Of a DNA stretch of 64,000 nucleotides, positions 45,283 to 58,206 are shown piece by piece. The notes under the pieces are model-generated. The model was given only the letters and a program-made list of their open reading frames with translations, was not told where the DNA came from and did no database searches. Positions within the stretch are counted from its first letter, which is position 1; each line of letters starts with the position of its first letter. This DNA is from Pseudomonadota bacterium (lineage in GTDB: Bacteria > Pseudomonadota > Alphaproteobacteria > Reyranellales > Reyranellaceae), in the NCBI GenBank assembly GCA_018240745.1, contig JAFEFF010000194.1, positions 1-64,000 of the forward strand, given 5' to 3'. Both the position numbers and the translations under genes were made by a program.

Positions 45283-46715
45283 TCGAGGCCTACCAGGCGG
45301 TCGTGCTGGTGCCCTATGCCGCGGCCCTGGTGCTGGCGGCGGTGCCGGGCTACCGGGTCGGCGCCATCGGGAACGTGATCGCGTCGGCAGCCGCCTTCGC
45401 GGCCGGCCTGTGGCTGATGCTCGGCCCGCCGACCGTCGGCAGCTACGCTATCGTCGACGAGTTCAACGTGCTGTTCGTCGCCATCAACACGCTGGTGGGC
45501 TTCACGACGGCGCTGTTCAGCGCCTCCTACATCGGCCACGAGATCGAGACCGGACGGCTGTCACCGGGCTTCCTGCGATTTTACCACGCGATGTTCCAGG
45601 CGATGATGGGCTCGATGAACCTCGCCTTGGTAGCCAACAACATCGGCCTGATGTGGGTCGGGCTGGAGCTGGCGACCCTGATCACCGTGGTGATGGTCGG
45701 GCTCTACCGGACGCCGCAGGCGATCGAGGCCGCGTGGAAGTACTTCATCCTGGCGAGCGTCGGCATCTCGCTCGCCTTCTTCGGAACCATCCTGGTCTAC
45801 CTCGCCGGCCAGCCGGTGCTGGGCGAGGGCCTGCAGTCGATGACCTGGAGCCTGCTGCAGGCGACGGCGGTGCGCATGGACCCGGCGCTGCTCGATCTCG
45901 CCTTCATCTTCCTGCTGATCGGCTACGGCACCAAGGTGGGCCTGGCCCCCTTGCATGCCTGGCTGCCGGATGCCCATGCCGAGGGCCCGACACCCATCTC
46001 GGCGGTGCTGTCGGGCCTGCTGCTCAACGTGGCGCTCTACGCCCTGCTGCGCTTCAAGATGCTGATGGCAGGCCAGCCCGCGGCGCTCGATCCCGGACCG
46101 ATCATGGTCGTGATGGGGCTGGTCTCGCTGATCTTCGCCGCGTTCATGCTCTACCAGCGGCGCGACATCAAACGCTTCTTCGCCTACTCCTCGATCGAGC
46201 ACATGGGCCTGATGGTGTTCGCCTTCGGAATGGGCGGCCCACTCGCCAACTTCGCCGGCCTGCTGCACATGGCGATGCACAGCCTCACCAAGTCGAGCAT
46301 CTTCTTCGCCGTCGGCCATGTCGCCCAGGCCAAGGGCACGCAGCGCTTCGCCGAGATCCGCGGCTTGAGCGTCAGCCATCCCCGGCTGGCGGTCGCCCTG
46401 GCGCTCGCGGTCCTGGCGATCGCCGGCCTGCCGCCGTTCGGCGTGTTCACCAGCGAGTTCCTCATTCTGACCACGACTTTCGCCCGCCAGCCCTGGCTGG
46501 CATTGTTGCCGGCCTTTGGCCTGCTGGTCGGGTTCGGCGCCCTGCTGCTGCGTCTGCAGGACACGATCTTCGGCGAGCCGGTCGGTCCGGCGCACCGGGT
46601 CGACGCCTCGTCGGTGCCGATGGTGCTGCACCTGATGCTGGTGCTGGCGGCTGGCCTCTATCTGCCGCCGGCGCTGGTCATCTGGTTCCGCCGCGCCGCG
46701 GAGCTGCTCGGATGA
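45279..46715 (+). CDS. hyfF: HyfF-type (NuoN/M-like) proton-pumping membrane subunit
   Basis: Second antiporter-like subunit, 478 residues, somewhat shorter than E. coli HyfF. The conserved Glu is in MWVGLELATLI, and the Lys is in YGTKVGLAPLHAWLPDAHAEGPTPISA, the most recognisable complex I antiporter signature. A second charged helix carries HSLTKSSIFFAVG. Together with HyfB this gives two putative proton or sodium channels. Coupled on both sides by ATGA overlaps. Confidence 0.93.
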   Translation: MIEAYQAVVLVPYAAALVLAAVPGYRVGAIGNVIASAAAFAAGLWLMLGPPTVGSYAIVDEFNVLFVAINTLVGFTTALFSASYIGHEIETGRLSPGFLRFYHAMFQAMMGSMNLALVANNIGLMWVGLELATLITVVMVGLYRTPQAIEAAWKYFILASVGISLAFFGTILVYLAGQPVLGEGLQSMTWSLLQATAVRMDPALLDLAFIFLLIGYGTKVGLAPLHAWLPDAHAEGPTPISAVLSGLLLNVALYALLRFKMLMAGQPAALDPGPIMVVMGLVSLIFAAFMLYQRRDIKRFFAYSSIEHMGLMVFAFGMGGPLANFAGLLHMAMHSLTKSSIFFAVGHVAQAKGTQRFAEIRGLSVSHPRLAVALALAVLAIAGLPPFGVFTSEFLILTTTFARQPWLALLPAFGLLVGFGALLLRLQDTIFGEPVGPAHRVDASSVPMVLHLMLVLAAGLYLPPALVIWFRRAAELLG

Positions 46716-48196
46716 CGGCGCCGCTTTCCCTCGCCGCGGCGATCGCCGGGCAGGCCGCCGGCCCCGACGGCTACGCACGCCTCGAGGTCGGCGAGGCCGC
46801 CTGGGAGGCGCTGGCGGCCGGCTGTGCGGCCGGCCTGCACGACCTGTCGGCGTTGTGGGCGGACGAGGGCCTGATCCGCATGGCGCTCAGCGACAGCGAG
46901 AGAGCCTTGCGGGCGATCGCCTCGCTGCGCCCGGAGGGAGGCGTCTATCCGTCGGTCGCCCGCCACCATGCGCCGGCGCTGCGGCTCGAGCGGGCCATGC
47001 GCGATCTCTACGGCATGCGTCCCGAGGGTCTGCCCGACCCGCGGCCGTGGCTCGATCATGGCCGGTGGCCCGGCCGGCTGAACGATGCCCGCTACGAGTT
47101 CCTGCCGGCCGACGGCGAGGGGCTGCATCAGGTTGCCGTCGGGCCGATCCATGCCAGCATCATCGAGCCTGGGCATTTCCGCTTCACCGCCAATGGCGAG
47201 ACGGTGGTGCGGCTCGAGCAGCGGCTCGGCTATGTGCACAAAGGCATCGAGGTTCTGCTGGCAGGCGCCGACCTCGAACGCGGTGCGCGACTGGCGGGCC
47301 GCATCTCGGGCGACAGCACGGTGGCTTATGGCTGGGCCTTTGCCAGTGCGGTCGAGGCGGCGCTGGGCTGGCGGGTACCACCGCGCGCCGTGCTGCTGCG
47401 CGCGATCATGGCCGAGCTCGAACGCATGGCGCACCACATCGGCGATGTCGGCGCGATCTGCAACGACGCCAGCGTGATCGCCATTCACGCCCAATGCGCG
47501 CTGGCCCGCGAGGATGTGCTGGCGATCGCGCAGGCCTGCTTCGGCCATCGCCTGATGATGGACCGCATCGTGCCGGGCGGCGTCACCGACGACCTGTCGC
47601 CCGAAGGCATCGGGACGGTACGCAATCTTGTCGGCCGCCTCGACGCAACCCGCGCCGAGATCCGGCGGGTCTACGATTCGATGCCGTCGCTGCAGGACCG
47701 CACCGTCACGACCGGGATCACGAGGCCGGAGCTGGTGCGCCAGTACGCCGCCGGAGGCTTCGTCGGCCGCGCCGCCGGCCGCGCTTTCGACGCGCGCAAG
47801 ACGTTCGCCTATGGCCCGTACGGCATCCTGGACTTCGCTCTCAGCACGCGCACGGCCGGCGATGTCGACGCGCGCCTGATGGTACGGCTCGACGAGATCG
47901 AGGAAAGCGTGCGCCTGATGAGCCAGCTGCTGGACCGCCTGACACCCGGCGCGATCTGCAGCGAGCCGCCGGCCTTGGTTGCCGGCGAGGGCGCCGCGCT
48001 GGTCGAAGCGTTCCGCGGCGATGTCTTCGTGAGCGTGCGCCTCGGCTCCGACGGCCGGCTTGCCCGCGTGCACGCGCGCGATGCGAGCTCGTTCCAATGG
48101 CCGCTGCTGGAAGCGGCGATCGAGGGCAACATCATCGCCGACTTCCCGATCTGCAATAAGTCGTTCAACTGTTCCTACTCGGGGCACGACCTGTGA
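46712..48196 (+). CDS. hyfG: HyfG-type large subunit (NuoC-NuoD fusion) without [NiFe] cysteine ligands
   Basis: A 494-residue fusion: an N-terminal NuoC-like part (about 1-130) and a NuoD / hydrogenase large-subunit part starting near FLPADGEGLHQVAVGPIHASI. RLGYVHKGIE and ELERMAHHIGDVG are conserved large-subunit motifs. In true [NiFe] hydrogenases nickel is held by two CxxC pairs. Here the N-terminal site reads RISGDSTVAYGW with Ser199 and Ser202 in place of the cysteines. The C-terminal site reads DFPICNKSFNCSYSGHDL, where the positions matching CxxC are Ser488 and Gly491. Instead there is a different pair, Cys481 and Cys487. No C-terminal processing extension is present; the protein ends at Leu494. 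It cannot be a conventional hydrogenase. Such proteins belong to the Ehr (energy-converting hydrogenase-related) class of unknown substrate. Confidence 0.9.
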   Translation: MTAPLSLAAAIAGQAAGPDGYARLEVGEAAWEALAAGCAAGLHDLSALWADEGLIRMALSDSERALRAIASLRPEGGVYPSVARHHAPALRLERAMRDLYGMRPEGLPDPRPWLDHGRWPGRLNDARYEFLPADGEGLHQVAVGPIHASIIEPGHFRFTANGETVVRLEQRLGYVHKGIEVLLAGADLERGARLAGRISGDSTVAYGWAFASAVEAALGWRVPPRAVLLRAIMAELERMAHHIGDVGAICNDASVIAIHAQCALAREDVLAIAQACFGHRLMMDRIVPGGVTDDLSPEGIGTVRNLVGRLDATRAEIRRVYDSMPSLQDRTVTTGITRPELVRQYAAGGFVGRAAGRAFDARKTFAYGPYGILDFALSTRTAGDVDARLMVRLDEIEESVRLMSQLLDRLTPGAICSEPPALVAGEGAALVEAFRGDVFVSVRLGSDGRLARVHARDASSFQWPLLEAAIEGNIIADFPICNKSFNCSYSGHDL

Positions 48197-48708
48197 GAAC
48201 GTTCCTGCGCGACGCGATCCTGAAGGGCATGGCGACGATCCCCTCTCCCGGCCCGGGCCCGTCGGCTCTGGAAGAGGTGGCGCGCGCGCTGGGCGAACGG
48301 GCGCGCCGGCGGCTCGGCCGCTCGCTGTCGATCCGTGAGGTCGACGCCGGCTCCTGCAACGGCTGCGAGCTCGAGATCCACGCCCTCAGCAACCCGGTCT
48401 ACGACGTCGAGCGCTTCGGCCTGAAGTTCGTCGCCTCGCCGCGCCACGCCGACGTGCTGCTGGTCACCGGGCCGGTCACCTGGAACATGCGCGAGGCCCT
48501 GCTGCGCGCCTACGATGCCATGCCGGCGCCCAAGTGGGTGGTGGGTGTCGGCGATTGCGCGGCCGATTGCGGCGTGTTTGCGGGTTCGCCGGCGGTCGTC
48601 GGACCGCTCAGCGGCATCCTGCCGGTCGACCTGCACGTCCGCGGCTGCCCGCCGCCGCCGCTCGATCTTGTGAAGGGATTGCTGGCGCTGATAGAAGCGC
48701 CGGGATGA
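48193..48708 (+). CDS. hyfI: HyfI-type (NuoB-like) [4Fe-4S] small subunit
   Basis: A 171-residue NuoB/HycG homologue. The proximal-cluster ligands are visible: Cys55 and Cys58 in GSCNGCELEI, Cys122 in GVGDCAADCG and Cys152 in RGCPPPP, with an extra Cys126. ALSNPVYDVERFG and VTGPVT are family blocks. It is shorter than E. coli HyfI (about 250). The cluster is therefore retained although the partner large subunit has lost nickel ligands, so the complex can still carry electrons. Starts at GTG within the hyfG stop (GTGA) and ends inside the next start (ATGA). Confidence 0.93.
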   Translation: MRTFLRDAILKGMATIPSPGPGPSALEEVARALGERARRRLGRSLSIREVDAGSCNGCELEIHALSNPVYDVERFGLKFVASPRHADVLLVTGPVTWNMREALLRAYDAMPAPKWVVGVGDCAADCGVFAGSPAVVGPLSGILPVDLHVRGCPPPPLDLVKGLLALIEAPG

Positions 48709-49706
48709 GTTCGCTGACGCTTCTGCTGTCGGCCTTCGCCCGGCAACGCTGGGGAGACCGCATCCAGGCCGCGGCGGCTGGTGATCTGATCCTCGTGACG
48801 GCCGAGGAGGCGCTGGCGGCAAAGGCGCCGTGCGCCGCCGACATCGCTTTCATGACCCGCGAGGTGACCGGCAGGTCGAGCAAGAACAATCCCACGCCCG
48901 AATTGGTCGGCTTCGACACGGTGGTACGCGCCGCCCCGAAGCTCAAATGGCTGCAGATCCATCCCGCCGGCGCCGAGCGGCCGATCTACCGCGAGCTCAG
49001 GGCGCGTGGCGTGAAGGTCACGACGGCGTCCGGCGCCACGGCCGTGACGGTGTCGCACAGCGTGCTGGGCGCGCTGATCACCATCAACCGGCGATTCCCG
49101 CTGCTGGCCGATGCCCAGCGCCGCCATGCCTGGGAGCCGCGGCTGGGCGAGCGCTCGCCGCGCGACCTCGCGGGCCAGTGCGCGGTGATCGTCGGGCTGG
49201 GCCCGATCGGCCGCAACATCGCCCGGCTTCTTAAGGCGCTCGAGATGCGCACGATCGGCGTGCGTCGCAGCGCCGAGGCGGTGCCCCATTGCGATCGCGT
49301 CATCGCCTACGCCGACCTGATGGGTGTGCTGCCGGAGGCCGACTGGCTGATCCTGTGCTGCCCGGCCTCGCCGGTGACGCGAGGTATCGCCAATGCGGCC
49401 GTCTTCGCCGCCATGCCCAGGGGCGCGCAGTTCATCAACGTTTCGCGCGGTGAGATCGCGGTCGAGAAGGACGTGATCGCCGCGCTCCAGAGCGGTCATC
49501 TGGCCGGCGCCTACCTCGACGTGTTCGAGCGCGAGCCGCTCGATCCCGCCTCGCCGCTGTGGGACATGCCGAACGTGCTGATCTCGCCGCACACCGCGAG
49601 CCACTCGCTCGGCCAGAACGAGGCGATCTTCGAGATCTTCCTCGACAACCTGGCGCGCTTCCGGGCGGGCCAGAAGCTGCGGAATGATGTCGACGACCTG
49701 GGTTAA
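48705..49706 (+). CDS. D-2-hydroxyacid dehydrogenase coupled to the Ehr-like operon
   Basis: A 333-residue NAD(P)-dependent dehydrogenase of the D-isomer-specific 2-hydroxyacid family. Rossmann motif GLGPIG at 164-169, followed by GVRRSAE, whose arginines suggest NADPH preference. Catalytic triad: Arg248 in NVSRGEI, Glu277 in FEREPL and His296 in SPHTASHS. Glyoxylate/hydroxypyruvate or phosphoglycerate-type substrates are possible; NAD-formate dehydrogenases share the fold, but this protein lacks their length and signature. The ATG overlaps the hyfI stop by 4 bp, so it is the seventh gene of the unit. Confidence 0.9.
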   Translation: MSSLTLLLSAFARQRWGDRIQAAAAGDLILVTAEEALAAKAPCAADIAFMTREVTGRSSKNNPTPELVGFDTVVRAAPKLKWLQIHPAGAERPIYRELRARGVKVTTASGATAVTVSHSVLGALITINRRFPLLADAQRRHAWEPRLGERSPRDLAGQCAVIVGLGPIGRNIARLLKALEMRTIGVRRSAEAVPHCDRVIAYADLMGVLPEADWLILCCPASPVTRGIANAAVFAAMPRGAQFINVSRGEIAVEKDVIAALQSGHLAGAYLDVFEREPLDPASPLWDMPNVLISPHTASHSLGQNEAIFEIFLDNLARFRAGQKLRNDVDDLG

Positions 49707-49717
49707 CGAATCGGGGG

Positions 49718-50557
49718 TCAGCGCCGGGTCGCCAGGCTCTTGAACAGCGCGTCGCTGCGTTCGTCGGCCGGGAAGAAGCACTCGATCCGCACCTCCTGCA
49801 GCGTCACGTCCTGCGGGGTGCCGAGCGTGGCGATGGTGGTGAAGACCGAGAGCGAGCGGCCGTTGACGATGTAGTCGAGCGTCAGGACCGGCTGCGGCCG
49901 TTCCTCGAAGCGCAGCTTGCGGAAGGAATCGGGCACGCCGGGAAAGGCCATCACCTCCTCGATGAAGGCGAGCGCCCTGGGCTCACCGCCATCGGCCAGG
50001 ATCTCGGCGTAGGTGGTCGAGACGAGATGGCGTGCGACTTCCTCCCAGTTGGCGAGCTTGGGCCGCAGCGCCGTGGGGTCGAGCAGCCAGCGCAGGATGT
50101 TGGGCGCCTTGCCCGGCGGCGACGCGGGCGGCGGGCCCTCGAACAGGAACAGGGTGAAGGCGTTGGCCGCGTCGTTGCCCTGCATGAAGTTCCACAGCCG
50201 GTCGACGACGATCGCCGGGTAGGGCTCCTGCTGCTTCAGCATGCGGTCGATTGCCTGGCGCACCGGGGCGAGCTCCGGGGCGGCGAGATTGCTCTCGCGA
50301 TAGACCGGCGCGAAGCCCGCGGCGAGCAGCATGGCGTTCCTCTGGCGCAGCGGGACATCGAGCGCAGAGGTGAGCTGCACCACCATCTCGCGGCTGGGCC
50401 GGGCACGGCCGGATTCGAGGAAGCTGACGTGGCGCTGCGACACGCCGGACTGCAGCGCCAGGGCGAGTTGGCTGGCGCCGCGCCGGCGCCGCCAGGCGCG
50501 CAGCATGGGACCGAACAGGTCGGGCTGGGGCGGGGTCGAGGGCTGGGTGATCGACAT
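49718..50557 (-). CDS. XRE-family regulator with MmyB-type ligand-binding domain
   Basis: A 279-residue transcription factor. The N-terminal helix-turn-helix is LALALQSGVSQRHVSFLESGRARPS (about residues 31-55). Then come a family block around LLAAGFAPVYRES and WNFMQGNDAANAF, and the C-terminal PAS-like MmyB domain ending in LTLDYIVNGRSLSVFTTIATLGTPQDVTLQEVRIECFFPAD. These regulators commonly control a divergent oxidoreductase or small membrane gene; here the divergent position holds only a gene remnant (50667-50779). Confidence 0.9.
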   Translation of the reverse strand: MSITQPSTPPQPDLFGPMLRAWRRRRGASQLALALQSGVSQRHVSFLESGRARPSREMVVQLTSALDVPLRQRNAMLLAAGFAPVYRESNLAAPELAPVRQAIDRMLKQQEPYPAIVVDRLWNFMQGNDAANAFTLFLFEGPPPASPPGKAPNILRWLLDPTALRPKLANWEEVARHLVSTTYAEILADGGEPRALAFIEEVMAFPGVPDSFRKLRFEERPQPVLTLDYIVNGRSLSVFTTIATLGTPQDVTLQEVRIECFFPADERSDALFKSLATRR

Positions 50558-50666
50558 GGGATGCAAATTAGCACCCTCCGCGGGTCCGGCGATTACCTCT
50601 CCCGTAATTGCCGGGACGGCGGTCCGGCGGGAATGTCGGGACGTCCAACCAGCCGAGAAGGACGTC

Positions 50667-50779
50667 ATGACCGCTTCATCCGACCGACTGCTGCGGAACG
50701 CTGTAGGCGAACGCCGATCGTGGCCGACATAGCGGTTCTGGAGTATCCCGGGCTGCGCCGGCTGAGCGCTGCCGCCTGA
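50667..50779 (+). pseudogene. Two-ended remnant of a small membrane-protein gene
   Basis: Preceded by a good Shine-Dalgarno (GAGAAGGA, 50655-50662), the ATG at 50667 opens MTASSDRLLRNAV, which looks like a genuine N-terminus. The frame closes after 21 codons at 50732. In another frame, VADIAVLEYPGLRRLSAAA runs to a stop at 50777-50779 and resembles the end of a helical membrane protein. The two pieces together suggest a gene divergent from the XRE regulator that lost its middle. Small and hard to prove. Confidence 0.35.
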
Positions 50780-50791
50780 ACGGAGAGGACC

Positions 50792-51187
50792 ATGGACAAG
50801 CTTCAGTTCCTGAACGACCGACCGCTGCCCTTCGCCAAGGTGCTGGGACTGAAGTTCGTGGCCGCCAGCGAGACCGGCGTGAAGGCGGAGATGGTGGTCC
50901 GGCCCGAGCTCTGCACGCGGCCCGACATCCTGCATGGCGGCGCGGTGATGGCCTTCGCCGACACGCTGGGCGCGGCCGCCACTATCCTCAACCTGCCGGA
51001 AGGCAAGGGCACCACGACGATCGAGAGCAAGACCAACTTCGTGGGGCCTGCGCCGGTCGGCACGACGGTGATCGGCGAGACCACGCCTGTTCATCGCGGC
51101 CGCCGTACCCAGGTCTGGACCACCCGCATCACCACCGCCGAAGGCAAGCTGGTGGCGGTCGTCACCCAGACGCAGATGGTGCTGTAG
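50792..51187 (+). CDS. PaaI-family hotdog-fold thioesterase
   Basis: A 131-residue acyl-CoA thioesterase of the 4HBT/PaaI group. The signature helix is DILHGGAVMAFADTLGAAA, containing the conserved HGG and the catalytic Asp/Glu region. TIESKTNFVGPAPVGTTV is the second family strand. It probably hydrolyses hydroxyphenylacetyl-CoA or related aryl- or acyl-CoA esters to recycle CoA. Preceded by GGAGAGGACC. Confidence 0.9.
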   Translation: MDKLQFLNDRPLPFAKVLGLKFVAASETGVKAEMVVRPELCTRPDILHGGAVMAFADTLGAAATILNLPEGKGTTTIESKTNFVGPAPVGTTVIGETTPVHRGRRTQVWTTRITTAEGKLVAVVTQTQMVL

Positions 51188-51195
51188 CGCGCCGC

Positions 51196-55396
<4,201 letters not shown>

Positions 55397-55400
<4 letters not shown>

Positions 55401-56515
55401 ACCCGCATCGGCATGAGCACGTAGAGCGCGCTCTCGTCGGCACCGTCGCGCACCAGGGTGGGCGAGCCCGCGTCAGCCATCAGGAAGTGGACGTCCGAAC
55501 CGGCGATCTGCTCGGTGATGTCGAGCAGGTAGCGGGAATTGAAGCCTATTTCGAGCGGGGCCGCCTTGTAGTCGACCTCGATCTCCTCGGTGGCGCTGCC
55601 GGCATCCGGGCTGGTGGCCGACAGCGTGACCACGCCCTTGTTGACCGCGAGCTTGATGGCGCGCGACTTCTCGGTGGAGATGGTCGAGACGCGATCGACG
55701 GCCGAGGCGAACTCCTTGCAGGGGACGTTGAGGACCTTGTCGTTGCCGGTCGGAATCACCCGCTCATAGTCCGGAAAGGTGCCGTCGATCAGCTTGCTGA
55801 TCAGGGTGACGTTCGACGAGGCGAAGCGGATGCGGGTGTCGGAGAGCTCGACATCGACCGAACCGTCGCTCTCGTCGAGGAGCTTGCGCACCTCGCCGAC
55901 GGTCTTGCGCGGCACGATCACGCCCGGGATCTCGCCGGCGCCCTTGGGCAGGGGCACCTCGACCCGGGCCAGGCGATGGCCGTCGGTTGCCACGCCGCGC
56001 AGCACATCGGTATTTCCCGACTTGGCGGCGTGGAAATAGATGCCGTTCAGGTAATAGCGCGTCTCCTCATTGGAGATGGCGAACCGGGTGCGGTCGATGA
56101 TGCCCTTGAGGTCGGTCGCCGGGATCTGGAAGCGGTGCGGCAGGTCGCCTTCGTTCATCGCCGGGAAGTCGGCCGGCGGCAAGCACTGCAGGGTGAAGCG
56201 GGACCGGCCGGCCCGGATGGTGAGGCTGTTGCCGTCGCTCGACGTCTCGAGCTCGACCTGGGCGCCGTCAGGCAGCTTGCGCACGATCTCGTAAAGCGTA
56301 TGGGCCGGCGCGGTCGTGGCGCCGGTCTTGGCGGCGCTCGCATCCACCGCCTCGGTGATGGCGAGGTCCATGTCGGTCGCAGCCAGGCTCAGCCTGCCCT
56401 TCTGGGCGGTGATCAGAACGTTCGACAGAATGGGAATGGTGTTCCGGCGTTCGACGACACTTTGCACGTGGGCGAGGGCCTTCAGGAGGGCTGCCCGTTC
56501 GATCGTCAATTTCAT
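55397..56515 (-). CDS. dnaN: DNA polymerase III beta sliding clamp
   Basis: Ring-shaped processivity clamp, 372 residues, three repeated domains. The start MKLTIERAALLKALAHVQSVVERRNTI shows the highly conserved NTIPILSNVL segment. LPHRFQIPATDLK, ALRTDGHRLA-like VATDGHRLARVEV and the C-terminal ALYVLMPMRV complete the family pattern. Transcribed from its own promoter (extended -10 at 56603-56611) because a terminator separates it from dnaA. Confidence 0.97.
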
Positions 56516-56602
56516 GGTTTGGTCGCTGTCACGAGGGCCAAAGGAAGCGGTTTAGACACCCCGTTTCGCGGGCTCTCGAGGCCGACTGCGGAACGGTTGC
56601 GG

Positions 56603-56611
56603 AGTATAGCA
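56603..56611 (-). promoter_or_regulatory. Extended -10 promoter for dnaN-recF-gyrB
   Basis: On the minus strand TGC followed by TATACT (56608-56603) is an extended -10 element; the -35 region 17 bp upstream is poor, as is common with extended -10 promoters. Transcription would start near 56596, giving a leader of about 80 nt. Confidence 0.5.
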
Positions 56612-56675
56612 TGGCGCGTCGTTGCCGGAAGCGATTTCGCCCGCTTTTAGAGGCTCTTAACCCTTCTTCGGACAC

Positions 56676-56701
56676 AAAAAACGGGGCCTTTCCGGCCCCG
56701 T
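56676..56701 (-). terminator. Intrinsic terminator after dnaA
   Basis: Reading the minus strand: ACGGGGCC (56701-56694), loop GGAAA, GGCCCCGT (56688-56681), then a run of T (56681-56676). Eight-bp GC-rich stem plus U-tract, 25 bp after the dnaA stop. The clearest intrinsic terminator in the window. Confidence 0.85.
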
Positions 56702-56725
56702 TCGTTCGTGCTCATACGAAGCGCG

Positions 56726-58132
56726 TCAACCCTGCAACTGCCGTTTGAGCAACTCGACATCCTCTGCAATCGAAATGTCCGAGACCTTCAGCTCCTCGAT
56801 CTTGCGCACCGCATGCATGACCGTGGTGTGGTCCCGGTTGCCGAAGCGCTTGCCGATCTGCGGCAGGCTCAAGGTGGTCAGCTGCTTGGCGAGATACATC
56901 GCTACCTGGCGCGGCCGGGCGACCGAGCGGGCGCGGCGCGGCGAGGACATCTCGGCCAGCTTGATGTTGTAGTGGGCGGCGACCCGCTGCTGGATCTCGT
57001 CCACCGTCACCTTGCGGTCGGCCTGGCGCAGCAGGTCGTGCAGCACGTCCTGCGCCATGTCGACGGTGATCTCGCGGCCGATCAACTGGCCGTGCGCGAC
57101 GACACGGTTCAGTGCACCCTCGAGCTCACGGATGTTGGTGCTGATCTTGTGCGCGAGGAACTCCAGCACCGGCAGCGGCACCGGCACGCGGGCGCTCTCG
57201 GCCTTGGTCTGCAGGATCGACAGCCGCAACTCGTAGGTCGAGGAATGGATGTCGGCGACGAGGCCCGAGCCCAGCCGCGAGCGCATGCGCTCCTCGATGT
57301 CCTGCAGCTCGGACGGCGGCTTCTCCGACGACAGCACGATCTGCTTGTTTTGCTCGACCAGGCTGTTGAAGGTGAAGAAGAACTCGTCCTGGCTGGCCTC
57401 CTTGCCGCAGATGAACTGGACGTCGTCCACCATCAGCACGTCGACGTTGCGGAACAACTCCTTGAACTGGCCGGTGTTCTTGGTCCGCAGCGCCGTGATG
57501 AAGCGGTTCACGAAGCTCTCGGCCGTGAGATAGAGCACGCGCGTCTTGGGATCGCGCTCGCGGATGGCGTGCCAGATGGCATGCATCAGGTGGGTCTTGC
57601 CGAGGCCGACGCCGCCGAAAATGTAGAGAGGGTTGCGCTCGGGCAGCGGCTTGTCCTGCTCGGCGATGTTGCGCGCGGCGGCGTAGGCGAACTCGTTCGG
57701 CTTGCCGACCACGAAATTGGCGAAGGTGTAGCGTGCCTCCGGACCCGAGAAGCCGTCGTCGGCGCCGCGGCCGATCGCCGGTCCCAGCCGCGGCATCGGC
57801 TGCTGGTAGTTCTGCGGCGCCGGCACGGGCGGCATGGCGATGATGTCGTTGGGCCGACGCGGCGGCGCCGGCGGCACGAGGTTGACCTCGACGCTCGACA
57901 CCTCGCCGTCCACCGCATGCCAGTAGGCGAGCACGCGGTCGCCGTAGTGACGGCTCACCCAGTCACGCACGAACCGGGTCGGGGCATAGAGACGGACCTT
58001 GCCACCCTTGGATTCGCCGGGCTCGACCTCGCCGAACCAGGTCTTGAAGGCCTTGTCACCGATCTCCTTGCGGAGTCGGTCGCAAACCTTCGACCATTGT
58101 TCGACCAGTTCCTTTCGCCCCTCATCATCCAT
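56726..58132 (-). CDS. dnaA: Chromosomal replication initiator DnaA
   Basis: Binds DnaA boxes and opens the origin. Domain I: ELVEQWSKVCDRLRKEIGDKAFKTWFG. Domain II is a Pro-rich linker (PPAPPRRPNDIIAMPPVPAPQ region). Domain III is AAA+ with Walker A GGVGLGKTHLMHAI and Walker B VLMVDDVQFI. Domain IV carries the DNA-binding signature RPRQVAMYLAKQLT and GKRFGNRDHTTVMHA. The start MDDEGRKE at 58132 is preferred because it fits the family N-terminus and has GGGGA upstream; METDLNKIL at 58222 is an in-frame alternative that would overlap the rhodanese gene. Confidence 0.95.
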   Translation of the reverse strand: MDDEGRKELVEQWSKVCDRLRKEIGDKAFKTWFGEVEPGESKGGKVRLYAPTRFVRDWVSRHYGDRVLAYWHAVDGEVSSVEVNLVPPAPPRRPNDIIAMPPVPAPQNYQQPMPRLGPAIGRGADDGFSGPEARYTFANFVVGKPNEFAYAAARNIAEQDKPLPERNPLYIFGGVGLGKTHLMHAIWHAIRERDPKTRVLYLTAESFVNRFITALRTKNTGQFKELFRNVDVLMVDDVQFICGKEASQDEFFFTFNSLVEQNKQIVLSSEKPPSELQDIEERMRSRLGSGLVADIHSSTYELRLSILQTKAESARVPVPLPVLEFLAHKISTNIRELEGALNRVVAHGQLIGREITVDMAQDVLHDLLRQADRKVTVDEIQQRVAAHYNIKLAEMSSPRRARSVARPRQVAMYLAKQLTTLSLPQIGKRFGNRDHTTVMHAVRKIEELKVSDISIAEDVELLKRQLQG

Positions 58133-58206
58133 GCCGGTCCCCGCGATACTCTTTTTGCCGTGGCTGTACGCTGCGTCGTTGGCCGACGTCGAGGATAGAA
58201 TTTTGT

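Noticed and set aside
41661-48708. A genuine [NiFe] hydrogenase or formate hydrogenlyase
   Set aside because: The large subunit has no CxxC at either nickel site, and no ferredoxin subunit, formate dehydrogenase or hyp genes are seen nearby.
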